Assembly: GCA_965646445.1 (NCBI GenBank)
Contig: CBFFZW010000008.1
Span: 1-64,000, forward strand
Origin: UBA11524 sp965646445
GTDB lineage: Bacteria > Bacillota > Clostridia > Christensenellales > Aristaeellaceae
Length of the DNA stretch: 64,000 nt
Reading direction: 5' to 3'
This document shows, piece by piece, positions 53,199 to 61,798 of the stretch; within the stretch, counting starts at the first letter, position 1; each line of letters opens with the position of its first letter. The notes below the pieces were generated by a model. That model was not told where the DNA came from and ran no database searches. It worked only from the letters and a program-made list of their open reading frames with translations. The position numbers were made by a program, and so were the translations under genes.

Positions 53199-53960
53199 TT
53201 ATTTTACCACATCCAGCAGCATCTTGGCAAGCAGGAGGGCCAGCACCGCCATCAGCATCCGCCGGATGAACCGCGTTCCCCGGCGAATGGTCATGCCCGC
53301 GCCCAGGAAATTGCCCGCGATGCCACAGACCGCCGCCGGAAGTCCCAGCGTCCAAAGCACCTGTCCCGCCGTCAGCAGGGCGGCGAGGGAAGCAATGTTG
53401 CTGGTGAGGTTCACCAGCTTGGCCGTGCCGCTGGCCGTGACGGTTTCCACCCCCAGCACCGTGGTGAACAGCAGGATCAGGAAGGTGCCTGTTCCCGGTC
53501 CCACCAGCCCGTCGTAGAAGCCCACCATGAAGCCGATGGCCACGGCGGCGGGCTTCATGGCCCCCATGGGCACGCGGCGGACGGCTCCCAGGTGGCTGCC
53601 CTCCCACAGCACCACCATGGCGGCAAGAAGGATCAGCACCAGCATCATCACCCGGACGGCCTGCTCCGGGATGTGCCGCAGCAGCGCCGTGCCCAGCCAG
53701 CTGCCCGGGAATGCGCCGCAGGCCGCCAGCAGCGCTACTCCGGCATTCACCCGCCGTGAGGTGATGAACCGAGCCGAGGACGCCGCCGTGCCCAGGCAGG
53801 CGGACAGCTTGTTGGTACCCGCCGCCAACACCGGCGGAAGTCCCGCCAGATAATACGCGGGCAGGCTGATGAGCCCGCCGCCCCCGGCCGAGGCATCCAC
53901 AAAGCCGGCCAGGAAGGCCAGCGGACAGACGATCAGGAGCATGGGGAGGGTCACGGTCAT
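53199..53960 (-). CDS. TauE/SafE (TSUP)-family membrane transporter
   Basis: 253 residues with seven or eight hydrophobic segments. Hallmark motifs are FLAGFVDASAGGGGLISLPAYYLAGLPP and GFMVGFYDGLVGPGTGTFLILLFTTVLG, the duplicated TSUP half-repeats. Members export or import sulfite, sulfonates and small organosulfur anions; the substrate is unknown here. AAGGATGATGCGGC precedes the ATG. Confidence 0.9.
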   Translation of the reverse strand: MTVTLPMLLIVCPLAFLAGFVDASAGGGGLISLPAYYLAGLPPVLAAGTNKLSACLGTAASSARFITSRRVNAGVALLAACGAFPGSWLGTALLRHIPEQAVRVMMLVLILLAAMVVLWEGSHLGAVRRVPMGAMKPAAVAIGFMVGFYDGLVGPGTGTFLILLFTTVLGVETVTASGTAKLVNLTSNIASLAALLTAGQVLWTLGLPAAVCGIAGNFLGAGMTIRRGTRFIRRMLMAVLALLLAKMLLDVVK

Positions 53961-53979
53961 GCCGCATCATCCTTTGCAT

Positions 53980-54009
53980 GAAAATACGGAGCGCTGGATC
54001 AACGCTCCG
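53980..54009 (-). terminator. Terminator of the aspartate kinase gene
   Basis: CGGAGCG/CGCTCCG hairpin followed on the minus strand by TATTTTC. Confidence 0.7.
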
Positions 54010-54041
54010 CTTCGGTCGTGATGAAATGGGACGAAGTCCCC

Positions 54042-55358
54042 TTAACTTACGAACTCGTCATAGATGGCCCGGATGGTGCGCTCGAAGTCGCAGTCGTCCA
54101 CGCCCACGATGATGGACAGCTCGCTGGAGCCCTGGTCGATCATCCGCACGTTGATGCCCGCCCGGCTCATGGCCGAGAACAGGCGCGCGGCGGTACCGCA
54201 GTTGTGCACCATGCCCCGGCCCACCGTGGCGATGATGGACATGTTGTCATGGACGGTGATGGTGTCGGCCCCCGTCTCCCGGACGATGCCGCTGATGATG
54301 TCCTCCCGCACGGGCTCCAGCTGATCGCCGGCGGCCACCACGCACATGGTGTCAATGCCCGTGGGCAGATGCTCGAAGGACAACCCGCATTCCTCCACCA
54401 CCTGCAATACCTTCCGGCCGAAGCCCTTCTCGCTGTTCATCATGGCCTTTTCCACGCTGATGACGGAGAAGCCCTTGCGCCCCGCCACGCCGGTGATGGT
54501 GGGCTGAGAGCCGCACTTGGGCGCCGTCAGGCTGATGATGGTGCCGGGGTGGCTGGGGTTGTTGGTGTTGCGGATGTTGGTGGGGATGCCCGCCCGATGC
54601 ACGGGGAACACCGCGTCCTCATGGAGGACAGACGCGCCCATGTAGGACAGTTCCCGCAGCTCCTGATAAGTGATGGAGCCGATTTCCCGCGGATTCTGCA
54701 CGATGCGGGGATCCGCCATCAGGAAGCCGGAAACATCCGTCCAGTTTTCGTAGACATCGGCGCAGACCGCCCGGGATACAATGGCGCCGGTGATGTCGCT
54801 GCCGCCCCGGGAGAAGGTATGCACCTCGCCGTCGGGCATGGCGCCGTAAAAGCCGGGAACCACCGTGGGCACGCCGTCGGATAGGGCCTGCCCCAGCACC
54901 TGGTTGGTCTTCTCGCTGTCCAGCAGGCCGTCCTCGTCAAAGCAGACCACCTCGGCGGCGTCCAGGAAGCGCCAGCCCAGGTAATCCGCCAGCAGCAAGC
55001 CGTTGAGGTACTCGCCCCGGGAGGCGCAGTAATCCGCGCTGGCGCCCCCGGCGATGCGCTCGTTCACCTCGTCCAGGGCCGCGCCCAGGTCGCAGGACAG
55101 CTGAAGCTCCTCGGCAATATCCATGTAACGGGCGGCAATCAGGTCGAAGGTATCCTGAAAATCCTTCCCCTCCGAAACCTCCTTGTGGCAGCGGTACAAA
55201 AGATCCGTCACCTTGTCGTCATCCTTGAAGCGGCGCCCGGGCGCGGAGGGCACCACATACTGCCGGGCAGGATCCATGCCCAGGATGTCCTTCACCTTGG
55301 CAAACTGACCGGCATCGGCCAGGGAGCTTCCGCCAAACTTCGTCACGATCTTCTTCAA
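54042..55358 (-). CDS. lysC: Aspartate kinase
   Basis: 438 residues from a TTG at 55358, chosen because GGAGG lies 9 nt upstream and the protein then begins with the family's KKIVTKFGGSSLA. The kinase domain shows SRGGSDITGAIVSRA, DVSGFLMADPRIV and ELSYMGASVLHEDAV. Two ACT domains (GFSVISVEKAMMN and SIIATVGRGM) suggest lysine or threonine feedback. It makes aspartyl phosphate for lysine, threonine and methionine. No lysine riboswitch is seen in the short leader. Confidence 0.95.
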   Translation of the reverse strand: MKKIVTKFGGSSLADAGQFAKVKDILGMDPARQYVVPSAPGRRFKDDDKVTDLLYRCHKEVSEGKDFQDTFDLIAARYMDIAEELQLSCDLGAALDEVNERIAGGASADYCASRGEYLNGLLLADYLGWRFLDAAEVVCFDEDGLLDSEKTNQVLGQALSDGVPTVVPGFYGAMPDGEVHTFSRGGSDITGAIVSRAVCADVYENWTDVSGFLMADPRIVQNPREIGSITYQELRELSYMGASVLHEDAVFPVHRAGIPTNIRNTNNPSHPGTIISLTAPKCGSQPTITGVAGRKGFSVISVEKAMMNSEKGFGRKVLQVVEECGLSFEHLPTGIDTMCVVAAGDQLEPVREDIISGIVRETGADTITVHDNMSIIATVGRGMVHNCGTAARLFSAMSRAGINVRMIDQGSSELSIIVGVDDCDFERTIRAIYDEFVS

Positions 55359-55405
55359 TGCTTTCAACCTCCAGCAATCGCGGACTTTGCCCACGCGACC
55401 CACAA

Positions 55406-55435
55406 ATCATACAGCCCCGGACAGCCTTCTGTCAA
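55406..55435 (-). promoter_or_regulatory. Promoter of lysC
   Basis: TTGACA (55435-55430), an 18-nt spacer and TATGAT (55411-55406) on the minus strand, 48 nt before the TTG start. Confidence 0.75.
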
Positions 55436-55511
55436 CGGCGCGGCCGCCTTTTTCTCGAAAAAAACCGACTAAGTACATGATTTCAGCCCATTTTTCGTCC
55501 CAGTGTGTGGC

Positions 55512-56033
55512 TTATGTCACTTCGGTGATGCGCGACAGCACCACCACATCCCGGTACGCCCCGTCGCGGAAAATCTCCGCCCTCAGCAGGCCCTCCTGCC
55601 GGAAGCCGCAGCCCTCATAGCAGCGGATGGCCGCCTGGTTGAAGGCGAACACGCTCACCTTGAGCTTATGCAGGTTCATCTCCCGAAAGCAGAAATCGCA
55701 CAGCAGCGCCATGGCTTCCCTGCCATAGCCCCGCCGCCGGTAGGGCGCGCCGATCATGATGGCCAGCTCGGCCAGGCGGTTCTTCCAGTCCAGGCGGATG
55801 ACGCCGCAGCGCCCCACCAAGTCGCCCTCGAAATCCTCGATGGCGAACTGGTACTCTCCCCGGGAGTAGCTGGTCTGCTGCTCCAGCCAGCGGCGCTCAT
55901 CGCCGTAGGAGGCCGGGAAGGGGATGCCGCTCATCATGTCCCGCAGGGTGGGCAGGTCGTTCATGAAAGCGTGGTTGGCGTCCAGGTCGTCCTGCTCAAA
56001 GGCCCGCAGGCGCACCAGCGTCCCCTCGATCAT
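55512..56033 (-). CDS. RimJ/RimL-type GNAT acetyltransferase
   Basis: 173 residues: GTLVRLRAFEQDDLDANHAFMND at the N-terminus, acetyl-CoA loop GAPYRRRGYGREAMALLCDFCF and the C-terminal CYEGCGFRQEGLLRAEIFRDGAY. RimJ/L relatives acetylate N-terminal amines of proteins or small molecules. Coupled by ATGA to the paralogue upstream. Confidence 0.9.
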   Translation of the reverse strand: MIEGTLVRLRAFEQDDLDANHAFMNDLPTLRDMMSGIPFPASYGDERRWLEQQTSYSRGEYQFAIEDFEGDLVGRCGVIRLDWKNRLAELAIMIGAPYRRRGYGREAMALLCDFCFREMNLHKLKVSVFAFNQAAIRCYEGCGFRQEGLLRAEIFRDGAYRDVVVLSRITEVT

Positions 56034-56593
56034 CGCGCGCTCGCCTCCGTTTGCAGCTTGTCAAAGTCCTCCCGCAGCATCGCCATCAGCACCTCGTCCC
56101 GGAAGCCGCCGTCCCGCCAGATGGCCTGCCGCCGCACGCCCTCCTCCCGGAAGCCGCAGGCCCGGTAGCACCGGCGGGCCCGCTCGTTGTCCGCGTGGGC
56201 GGTGAGCTCGATGCGGTTGAGCCCCAGGGTCATGAATCCGTAGCGGCACAAAAGCTGAATGGCCTCCCGGCCCACGCCCCGACCCCTGTTTTCCTCGGCG
56301 GCAATGGTAACGCCCAGCACCGCCTTGCGGTCGCGATTGTTGATGCCGTTCAGGTCGATCTGGCCCAGGTAGTCGCCGGTGCGGATGTCCGCGATGACGA
56401 AGGCCGCGCTGTCCGAATCGCCGGCCAGCATTCTGTCGATGAACGTTCGGGCGTGTTCCTCCGTGTAGGGCAGGTCGAACAGGTGCGTCAGGTAGCGCAC
56501 AACCGCCTCGTCATTCACCCAGGACAGAATATGTTCCTGATCCTCCCGGCGGTACGGCCGGAGCATCACGTTGGTTCCCTTCAAAATCGGCAT
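56030..56593 (-). CDS. RimJ/RimL-type GNAT acetyltransferase (paralogue)
   Basis: 187 residues from the ATG at 56593 after AGGAGG; an upstream in-frame ATG would overlap recD2. It follows the same plan as the neighbour: TNVMLRPYRREDQEHILSWVND, EENRGRGVGREAIQLLCRYGF and CYRACGFREEGVRRQAIWRDGGF. The tandem pair probably arose by duplication and diverged. Substrates are unknown. Confidence 0.9.
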   Translation of the reverse strand: MPILKGTNVMLRPYRREDQEHILSWVNDEAVVRYLTHLFDLPYTEEHARTFIDRMLAGDSDSAAFVIADIRTGDYLGQIDLNGINNRDRKAVLGVTIAAEENRGRGVGREAIQLLCRYGFMTLGLNRIELTAHADNERARRCYRACGFREEGVRRQAIWRDGGFRDEVLMAMLREDFDKLQTEASAR

Positions 56594-56606
56594 AGGTTCC
56601 TCCTTA

Positions 56607-58844
56607 TCATGCCCCATAAGAGGGCAGCAGCGCCGCCATGGCCTTCAGCCGTTCCGCCAGGGAGGTGTAGCGGCCCAGAATGTGGTCGTTCTCCACCAGT
56701 TGGCGGATGACCTCGTCCCGGCCCACCAGCACCACCAGGCTCCTGGCCCGGGTGAGGGCGGTGTAGAAAAGGTTGCGGGTCAGCAGCATGGGCGGGCCGC
56801 CCACCACGGGCATCACCACCGCCGGGAACTCGCTGCCCTGGCTCTTGTGTACGGACAGGCAGTAGGCCAGGTCGAGGTTTTCCAGCTGGGCGGACTGATA
56901 CACGACCTCCTTCTCCTCGTCGAAAAGGACGGTCAGGCTGTGCTCCTCCACATCCACCTGGGTGATGAAGCCCACGTCGCCGTTGAAGACCCCCGCGCCG
57001 TCCTCCCAGCCGGAGGCCGTCTCCCGCCGCCACTCGATCTGATAATCGTTGCGGGTCTGCATCACCTTGTCCCCCTGGCGGAAGACGGTCTCGCCGTAGG
57101 TAATCTGCGGCTTGTCAAGCTCCGGCGGATTCAGGGCGGACTGCAGCAGGGTGTTCAGGGCGACCACGCCGCACTCGCCCTTCTTCGCGGGCGCGAGCAC
57201 CTGAATGTTCCGCACGGCGAAGTCGATCCCGCCCTCCGCCCCGCCCAGGAAGCGGGGCAGGCGCTCCGTCACCAGCTGGACGATGGTATTCGCGGCTTCC
57301 CGCGGGTACGGCTTGCGCTCGAAGAAGAAATCGGTGCCCTTCTCGTTGAGCAGGGGCATCTCGCCCCGGTTGATGCGGTGGGCGTTGACCACGATGCGGC
57401 TGCTCTCCTCCTGGCGGAAGATCTCCGTCAGGCGCACATGAGGCACCACGCCGCTGGCCAGAATATCCCCCAGGACGTTGCCTGCGCCCACCGAGGGCAG
57501 CTGATCCGCGTCCCCCACCAGGAGCAGGCGCGAGCCCAGCTCCACCGCCCGGAGCAGCGCCTTCATCAACTGCAGATCCACCATGGACATCTCGTCCACG
57601 ATGATGCAGTCCCCCTCGATGGGATTGTCCTGGTTCCGGGCGAAGGCGCTGTCCTCGCCGCCGTATTCCAGCAGGCGGTGCAGGGTCTTCGCCTCGCAGC
57701 CCGTGGCCTCCGCCATCCGCTTGGCCGCCCGGCCCGTAGGCGCGCACAGCACCACCTCGCTCTCCCGGCTCATCAGGGCGATGATGCAGTTGATGATGGT
57801 GGTCTTGCCCGTGCCGGGGCCGCCGGTGATGACCAGCACGCCGGTCTCCATGGCCCTGATAATGGCCTGGCGCTGCTGCTGGCCAAAAGTGATGCCCTGG
57901 CTTTTTTCAAAGCGGCGGACTTCCTTCTCCGCCCCCTGACTGCGGGAGGGCGGCAGCGCGGCCATCAGCTCGCACAGGCGCGTGGCCACCTCCCGTTCGG
58001 CCGCGTCGAAGGCCGGGAGGTACACGCGCATGCCGTCCTCGCCCTCCTGGATCACCAGATCCCGGGTCAGGGCCAGCTGATCGACCTGGCGGGCGCACAG
58101 CGCGGCGTCGATGCGCAGCAGCTGGGCCGCCTTGCGCTCCAGCTCCTCCCGGGGCAGATACACATGGCCCATGGCAGCCGCGGCATCCTTGAGGATGTAC
58201 CGCAGCGCCGCCTGAATACGGCCCTCGCTGTCCGCCGCCACCCCCAGCGCCGCCCCGATGCGGTCCGCCGTGAGGAAGCCCACGCCCTCCAGATCCTCGC
58301 ATAGCCGGTAGGGATTCTGCCGGATGACGGCGGGCGTCCGCTCCCCGTAGAGCTTGCTGATCTTCACCGACAGCGTGGCCGGTACGCCGTAGGTTTGCAG
58401 GAAGACCATGGCCTCTCTGGCCGTCTGCTGCTCCCGGAAGGCCTCGGCGATCTGCTTCCAGCGCTTCTTGCCCATCTTGGGCACCTCCGCCAGCCGCTCG
58501 GGATGCTCCGAAAGGATGGTGAGGGTCTCCTCACCGAAATGGCGCACGATGAGCTTGGCCGTGGACGGCCCCACGCCCTGGATCAGCCCGCTGCCCAGAT
58601 AACGCTCGATGCCCAGAAGGGTGGTGGGCTGCTGCAGCTGGCAGGCGGCGCACTTCAGCTGACGGCCATATTGCGGATGCTCCACCCAGTCCCCGGTGAA
58701 GATGGCCTGCTCCCCCTGGGTCAGCTCCGGCAGCGTGCCCACGATGGTGATCTCGCTGCGCCCCATCCGCGCCATCACCACGCTGTACCCGTTCTCCGCG
58801 TTGCGGTAGACCGTGCCCAGCACGCTGGCTTCCACCTGCTCCAT
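56607..58844 (-). CDS. recD2: ATP-dependent helicase RecD2
   Basis: 745 residues from the ATG after GGGAGGGACGGCC. An N-terminal OB-like region (EASVLGTVYRNAENGYSVVMARMG) and helix-hairpin-helix segments precede the SF1B helicase core. Walker A is TGGPGTGKTTIINCI, followed by APTGRAAKRMAEATG, IVDEMSMVDLQLM, GDADQLPSVGAG and a C-terminal UvrD-like domain with LSVHKSQGSEFPAVVMP and LFYTALTRARSLVVLVG. RecD2 is a 5'-3' helicase in repair and fork maintenance of bacteria lacking RecBCD. Confidence 0.96.
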   Translation of the reverse strand: MEQVEASVLGTVYRNAENGYSVVMARMGRSEITIVGTLPELTQGEQAIFTGDWVEHPQYGRQLKCAACQLQQPTTLLGIERYLGSGLIQGVGPSTAKLIVRHFGEETLTILSEHPERLAEVPKMGKKRWKQIAEAFREQQTAREAMVFLQTYGVPATLSVKISKLYGERTPAVIRQNPYRLCEDLEGVGFLTADRIGAALGVAADSEGRIQAALRYILKDAAAAMGHVYLPREELERKAAQLLRIDAALCARQVDQLALTRDLVIQEGEDGMRVYLPAFDAAEREVATRLCELMAALPPSRSQGAEKEVRRFEKSQGITFGQQQRQAIIRAMETGVLVITGGPGTGKTTIINCIIALMSRESEVVLCAPTGRAAKRMAEATGCEAKTLHRLLEYGGEDSAFARNQDNPIEGDCIIVDEMSMVDLQLMKALLRAVELGSRLLLVGDADQLPSVGAGNVLGDILASGVVPHVRLTEIFRQEESSRIVVNAHRINRGEMPLLNEKGTDFFFERKPYPREAANTIVQLVTERLPRFLGGAEGGIDFAVRNIQVLAPAKKGECGVVALNTLLQSALNPPELDKPQITYGETVFRQGDKVMQTRNDYQIEWRRETASGWEDGAGVFNGDVGFITQVDVEEHSLTVLFDEEKEVVYQSAQLENLDLAYCLSVHKSQGSEFPAVVMPVVGGPPMLLTRNLFYTALTRARSLVVLVGRDEVIRQLVENDHILGRYTSLAERLKAMAALLPSYGA

Positions 58845-58879
58845 GGCCGTCCCTCCCTTCGCACAAGATACCAAGATAT

Positions 58880-58907
58880 AGTATATCACATTTCCGCCAG
58901 GACGCAA
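58880..58907 (-). promoter_or_regulatory. Candidate promoter of recD2
   Basis: TTGCGT (58907-58902), a 16-nt spacer and TATACT (58885-58880) on the minus strand, 36 nt before the start codon. Confidence 0.55.
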
Positions 58908-58987
58908 GGCCACAGGGGAGGCCGGATCCGCCAGGCGCTTTTCCTGGATTTCCTTCTGTTTCGATCAAAAGTATCCCACTTTTTCCC

Positions 58988-59016
58988 TTGCATTTTGACC
59001 GCCAAAATGGTACACT
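58988..59016 (+). promoter_or_regulatory. Promoter of the HPr-like gene
   Basis: TTGCAT (58988-58993), a 17-nt spacer and TACACT (59011-59016), 36 nt before the start codon. Confidence 0.7.
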
Positions 59017-59051
59017 GTTCCCGTGTCTTTGAAGAAAGGAAGTGTGTGGTT

Positions 59052-59279
59052 ATGAAGTCTGTCAACATCAAGCTGAGCCTGGCCGAAAACGTCAAGACGT
59101 TTGTGAATATGGTCAACCGCTATCCTTATGATATGGATCTGCGGGCGGGCCGCCATGTGGTGGACGCCAAGTCCATCCTGGGCATTTTCAGCCTGGATCT
59201 GAGCAAGCCCATTACCCTGGAAATCTACACCGACGAGTGCGACGACCTGATGAACGATATCAAGCCCTTCCTGGCCTGA
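59052..59279 (+). CDS. HPr-like protein lacking the catalytic histidine (Crh-like)
   Basis: 75 residues from the ATG after AAGGAAG. It aligns with HPr over its length: KSVNIKLSLAENVKTFVNMV corresponds to the region of the GLHARPA active site, but no His is present. VVDAKSILGIFSLDL keeps the regulatory serine (Ser41, equal to HPr Ser46) and its loop. It therefore cannot act in PTS phosphotransfer but could be phosphorylated by HPr kinase and act with CcpA, as Crh does. That role is inferred. Confidence 0.82.
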   Translation: MKSVNIKLSLAENVKTFVNMVNRYPYDMDLRAGRHVVDAKSILGIFSLDLSKPITLEIYTDECDDLMNDIKPFLA

Positions 59280-59302
59280 TGCGTCCTCCCTTCGCACCGA
59301 TT

Positions 59303-59331
59303 CCCCTCGCCTGTGGTGGAGGGGTATTTTT
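59303..59331 (+). terminator. Terminator of the HPr-like gene
   Basis: CCCCTC/GAGGGG hairpin with a 10-nt loop followed by TATTTTTC. Confidence 0.8.
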
Positions 59332-59359
59332 CGCGTCCTGACGCAGGAAAGGAGCCGCC

Positions 59360-60118
59360 ATGGAGCGCCGCCGCATCCCCGAGACGGAGAACAAGCTGAT
59401 CCTTCTGTACGCCCTGCGCGCCCTGGGGCCTGTCACAGGGATGCAGCTGATCCAGTTCCTGGCTGAATTGGATTTAATGAACTATTTTACCATGCAGCTG
59501 AGCCTGAGCGACATGGAAAAGCAGGGGCAGATCGAGACCCGGGCCCATCCTTTGGGGAGCCTGATGGACATCACGCCGGAGGGCGCCTTCACCCTGGAAA
59601 GCTTCACCGGCAGGATTCCCCGCAGCCGCCGTCAGCTGATCGACCAGGAGGCCCCGGCCTGGCAGGAGCGCTTCCGCAGTGAGCAGATGGCGCCCACCGA
59701 GGCCGTCACCGGGCCGGAGGGCGTCCCGGGCGCGCGCCTGAAGCTGCTGGAAAGCGGCGCCGTGCTGATGGACGTAACCCTCCTGGGCAACGACGTTCCC
59801 CGGACGCAGCTGGAGCAGCGCTGGCGTCAGACGGCCCCGGCGGTCTACCAGGAGGTCACGCGGCGGCTGATGGCGGGCTTCACCCCCGACGCTCCCGCCG
59901 TCCGGGGCGATCACCCCGCGCTGACCCAGGCCAGCCGCGCCGAATGGCTGCTGACCCTCCAGGACGCCCCGGAGCGCCCCGGTCTGATTCTCCTGCTCAC
60001 CCTCCCGGACGAGCAGCTGGCCCGCTGGTGTCTGGCCCGCTGGCCCGAGGCCTGCGCCGCCCTGCGCAGCAGCATTGTCGATGCCCTGACGCAGGCGGAA
60101 GTCTTAACGTTCGGATAA
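59360..60118 (+). CDS. DUF4364-family protein (winged-helix-like)
   Basis: 252 residues. The N-terminal part, ETENKLILLYALRALGPVTGMQLIQFLAELDLMNYFTMQLSLSDME, has the winged-helix pattern typical of DUF4364 proteins, which are common in Clostridia. The C-terminal half (VLMDVTLLGNDVPRTQLEQRW, PGLILLLTLPDEQLARWCLARWP) has no recognised function. It may be a transcription regulator. AAAGGAGCCGCC precedes the ATG. Confidence 0.8.
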   Translation: MERRRIPETENKLILLYALRALGPVTGMQLIQFLAELDLMNYFTMQLSLSDMEKQGQIETRAHPLGSLMDITPEGAFTLESFTGRIPRSRRQLIDQEAPAWQERFRSEQMAPTEAVTGPEGVPGARLKLLESGAVLMDVTLLGNDVPRTQLEQRWRQTAPAVYQEVTRRLMAGFTPDAPAVRGDHPALTQASRAEWLLTLQDAPERPGLILLLTLPDEQLARWCLARWPEACAALRSSIVDALTQAEVLTFG

Positions 60119-60201
60119 CATGCTGCCGCACAAGCTGTAAAAATCCTGAAAAAAGACGAACTTTTTTATAAAAAGCGCTTCCATCATTCGCGAAGCTGTG
60201 C

Positions 60202-60207
60202 TATAAT
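60202..60207 (+). promoter_or_regulatory. Extended -10 promoter of purR
   Basis: TGCTATAAT gives a TGN-TATAAT extended -10, with only a weak -35 (TTCCAT, 60179-60184). It lies about 40 nt before the purR GTG. Confidence 0.6.
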
Positions 60208-60247
60208 AGGCGGGATTATTTCCATACTACGAAGGAGCGACCCAGCC

Positions 60248-61075
60248 GTGGAAAAGATTCGCCGCAATGAGCGCATGAGCGCCATGATGAAAATCCTTGC
60301 CGACTCCCCCAACCATATTTTCACCCTGTCCTACTTCTGCGACCTGTTCGGCGCGGCGAAGTCCACCATGAGCGAGGACATCGACATCCTGCGGGACGTG
60401 GTTCGGCAGTTCAACCTGGGTGAATTGGAAACCGTCACCGGCGCGGCGGGCGGCGTGCGCTATCGCTGCAGCGTCTCCCGGCCGGATGCGCTGCGCTTCA
60501 TCGAGGAGCTCTGCGGGGAGCTGTCAGGCACAAGCCGGGTGCTGCCGGGGCGCTTTTTGTACTATTCCGATATTCTTTCCAACCCCAAGATGGTGCAGGG
60601 CATGGGGGCCATCCTGGCCACGGCGTTTGCCGACCAGGCCCCGGATTTCGTCCTGACCATGGAAACCAAGGGCATCCCGGTGGCCATGTCCACCGCCACG
60701 GCCCTGGGCGTCCCGCTGATTATCGCCCGCCACGCCTCCAAGGTCTACGAGGGCCCCGCCGTCAACATCAATTACGTTTCCGGCTCCGGGCGGATCGAGA
60801 CCATGTCGCTGACCCGCCGCGCCGTGCGGGAGGGCCAGCGCGCGCTGATCGTCGATGATTTTCTCCGCGCCGGCGGCACCGCCAAGGGCATGGCCGATCT
60901 GATGCACGAGTTTGGCGCGACGGTGGTGGGCATGGCCTTCGTGATGGCCACCCGGGAGCCGGAGAAGAAGCGCGTCAGCGGCGAAAAGAGCCTGATGATC
61001 CTCAGCATCAGCGACGAGGACGAGGAAACGGCGACCGTCACCCCCGCACCTTGGCTGCTGGATGCCCAGAACTGA
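60248..61075 (+). CDS. purR: Purine operon repressor PurR
   Basis: 275 residues from a GTG after AAGGAGCGAC. An N-terminal winged helix (RRNERMSAMMKILADSPNHIFTLSYFCDLFGAAKSTMSEDI) is fused to a phosphoribosyltransferase-like domain with the PRPP-binding loop ALIVDDFLRAGGT. In Gram-positive bacteria PRPP lifts PurR repression of purine genes. The next gene is pth, a common neighbour set. Confidence 0.95.
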   Translation: MEKIRRNERMSAMMKILADSPNHIFTLSYFCDLFGAAKSTMSEDIDILRDVVRQFNLGELETVTGAAGGVRYRCSVSRPDALRFIEELCGELSGTSRVLPGRFLYYSDILSNPKMVQGMGAILATAFADQAPDFVLTMETKGIPVAMSTATALGVPLIIARHASKVYEGPAVNINYVSGSGRIETMSLTRRAVREGQRALIVDDFLRAGGTAKGMADLMHEFGATVVGMAFVMATREPEKKRVSGEKSLMILSISDEDEETATVTPAPWLLDAQN

Positions 61076-61189
61076 TGATGCCGAATCAACCTACCCTGCG
61101 CGGAGGGGGCAAACGCCTTCTCCGCCAAAACGTGTTTTGGCAAATCAGGGCTCACAGAACGGACTGACTGTATGATGAGGCTTTGGAAG

Positions 61190-61768
61190 ATGGAAAAAGA
61201 GACCTGGATCATCGTGGGGCTGGGCAATCCCGGCCTGACCTACGCCCACACCCGGCACAACGTCGGCTTTGACACCACGGACATCCTGGCATCCCGCTGG
61301 GGCGTGTCCCTGACGAAGAAGAAGTGCTCCGGCCTGCTGGCGGAGTGCAACATCGAAGGCAGACGTGTGGTGCTGTGCCAGCCGCAGACGTTCATGAACC
61401 TGTCGGGCCAGTGCGTGGGCGAATTGACGCAGTGGTACAAGTGCACGTTGGATCACCTGCTGGTGATCTACGATGACATCGACCTGCCCCTGGGCAAGCT
61501 GCGGGTGCGCCGCGGCGGCAGCGCTGGCACCCACAACGGAATGCGCTCCATCCTGCAGCATGTGCCGGGGCAGGACTTCCCGCGCATCCGGGTGGGCGTG
61601 GGCGCCAAGCCCGAGGGCTGGGATCTGGCCGACTGGGTGCTTTCCCGCTATCAGACCCGGGAGGAGCAGGACGCCATGGCCGAGGCCTTCCGCCGGGCCG
61701 CCGACTGCGCCGAGGACTGGCTGTCAAGCGGCATCGACCACGCCATGCAGCAATATAATCAGAAGTAA
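61190..61768 (+). CDS. pth: Peptidyl-tRNA hydrolase
   Basis: 192 residues from the ATG 9 nt after GAGG; an upstream ATG at 61172 lacks a ribosome site. Motifs are IIVGLGNPGLTYAHTRHNVGF (catalytic His23), QPQTFMNLSGQCV, IYDDIDLPLGKLRVRRGGSAGTHNGMRSI and FPRIRVGVGA. It releases peptidyl-tRNA dropped from ribosomes. It is directly upstream of mfd, the usual Firmicutes order. Confidence 0.97.
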   Translation: MEKETWIIVGLGNPGLTYAHTRHNVGFDTTDILASRWGVSLTKKKCSGLLAECNIEGRRVVLCQPQTFMNLSGQCVGELTQWYKCTLDHLLVIYDDIDLPLGKLRVRRGGSAGTHNGMRSILQHVPGQDFPRIRVGVGAKPEGWDLADWVLSRYQTREEQDAMAEAFRRAADCAEDWLSSGIDHAMQQYNQK

Positions 61769-61798
61769 CGCATTTACCCTTGTCATACAGGAGTGACT

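Noticed and set aside
55359..55511. Lysine riboswitch upstream of lysC.
   Set aside because: The leader from the -10 to the TTG start is under 50 nt, too short for an L-box aptamer.
58395..59051. In-frame plus-strand extension upstream of the HPr-like gene.
   Set aside because: It runs antisense through recD2. A promoter (58988-59016) and ribosome site support the short start at 59052.
61076..61189. Terminator between purR and pth (GCGGAGGGGGC..GCCTTCTCCGC).
   Set aside because: A stem can be drawn but no T tract follows on the plus strand, so termination is not supported.
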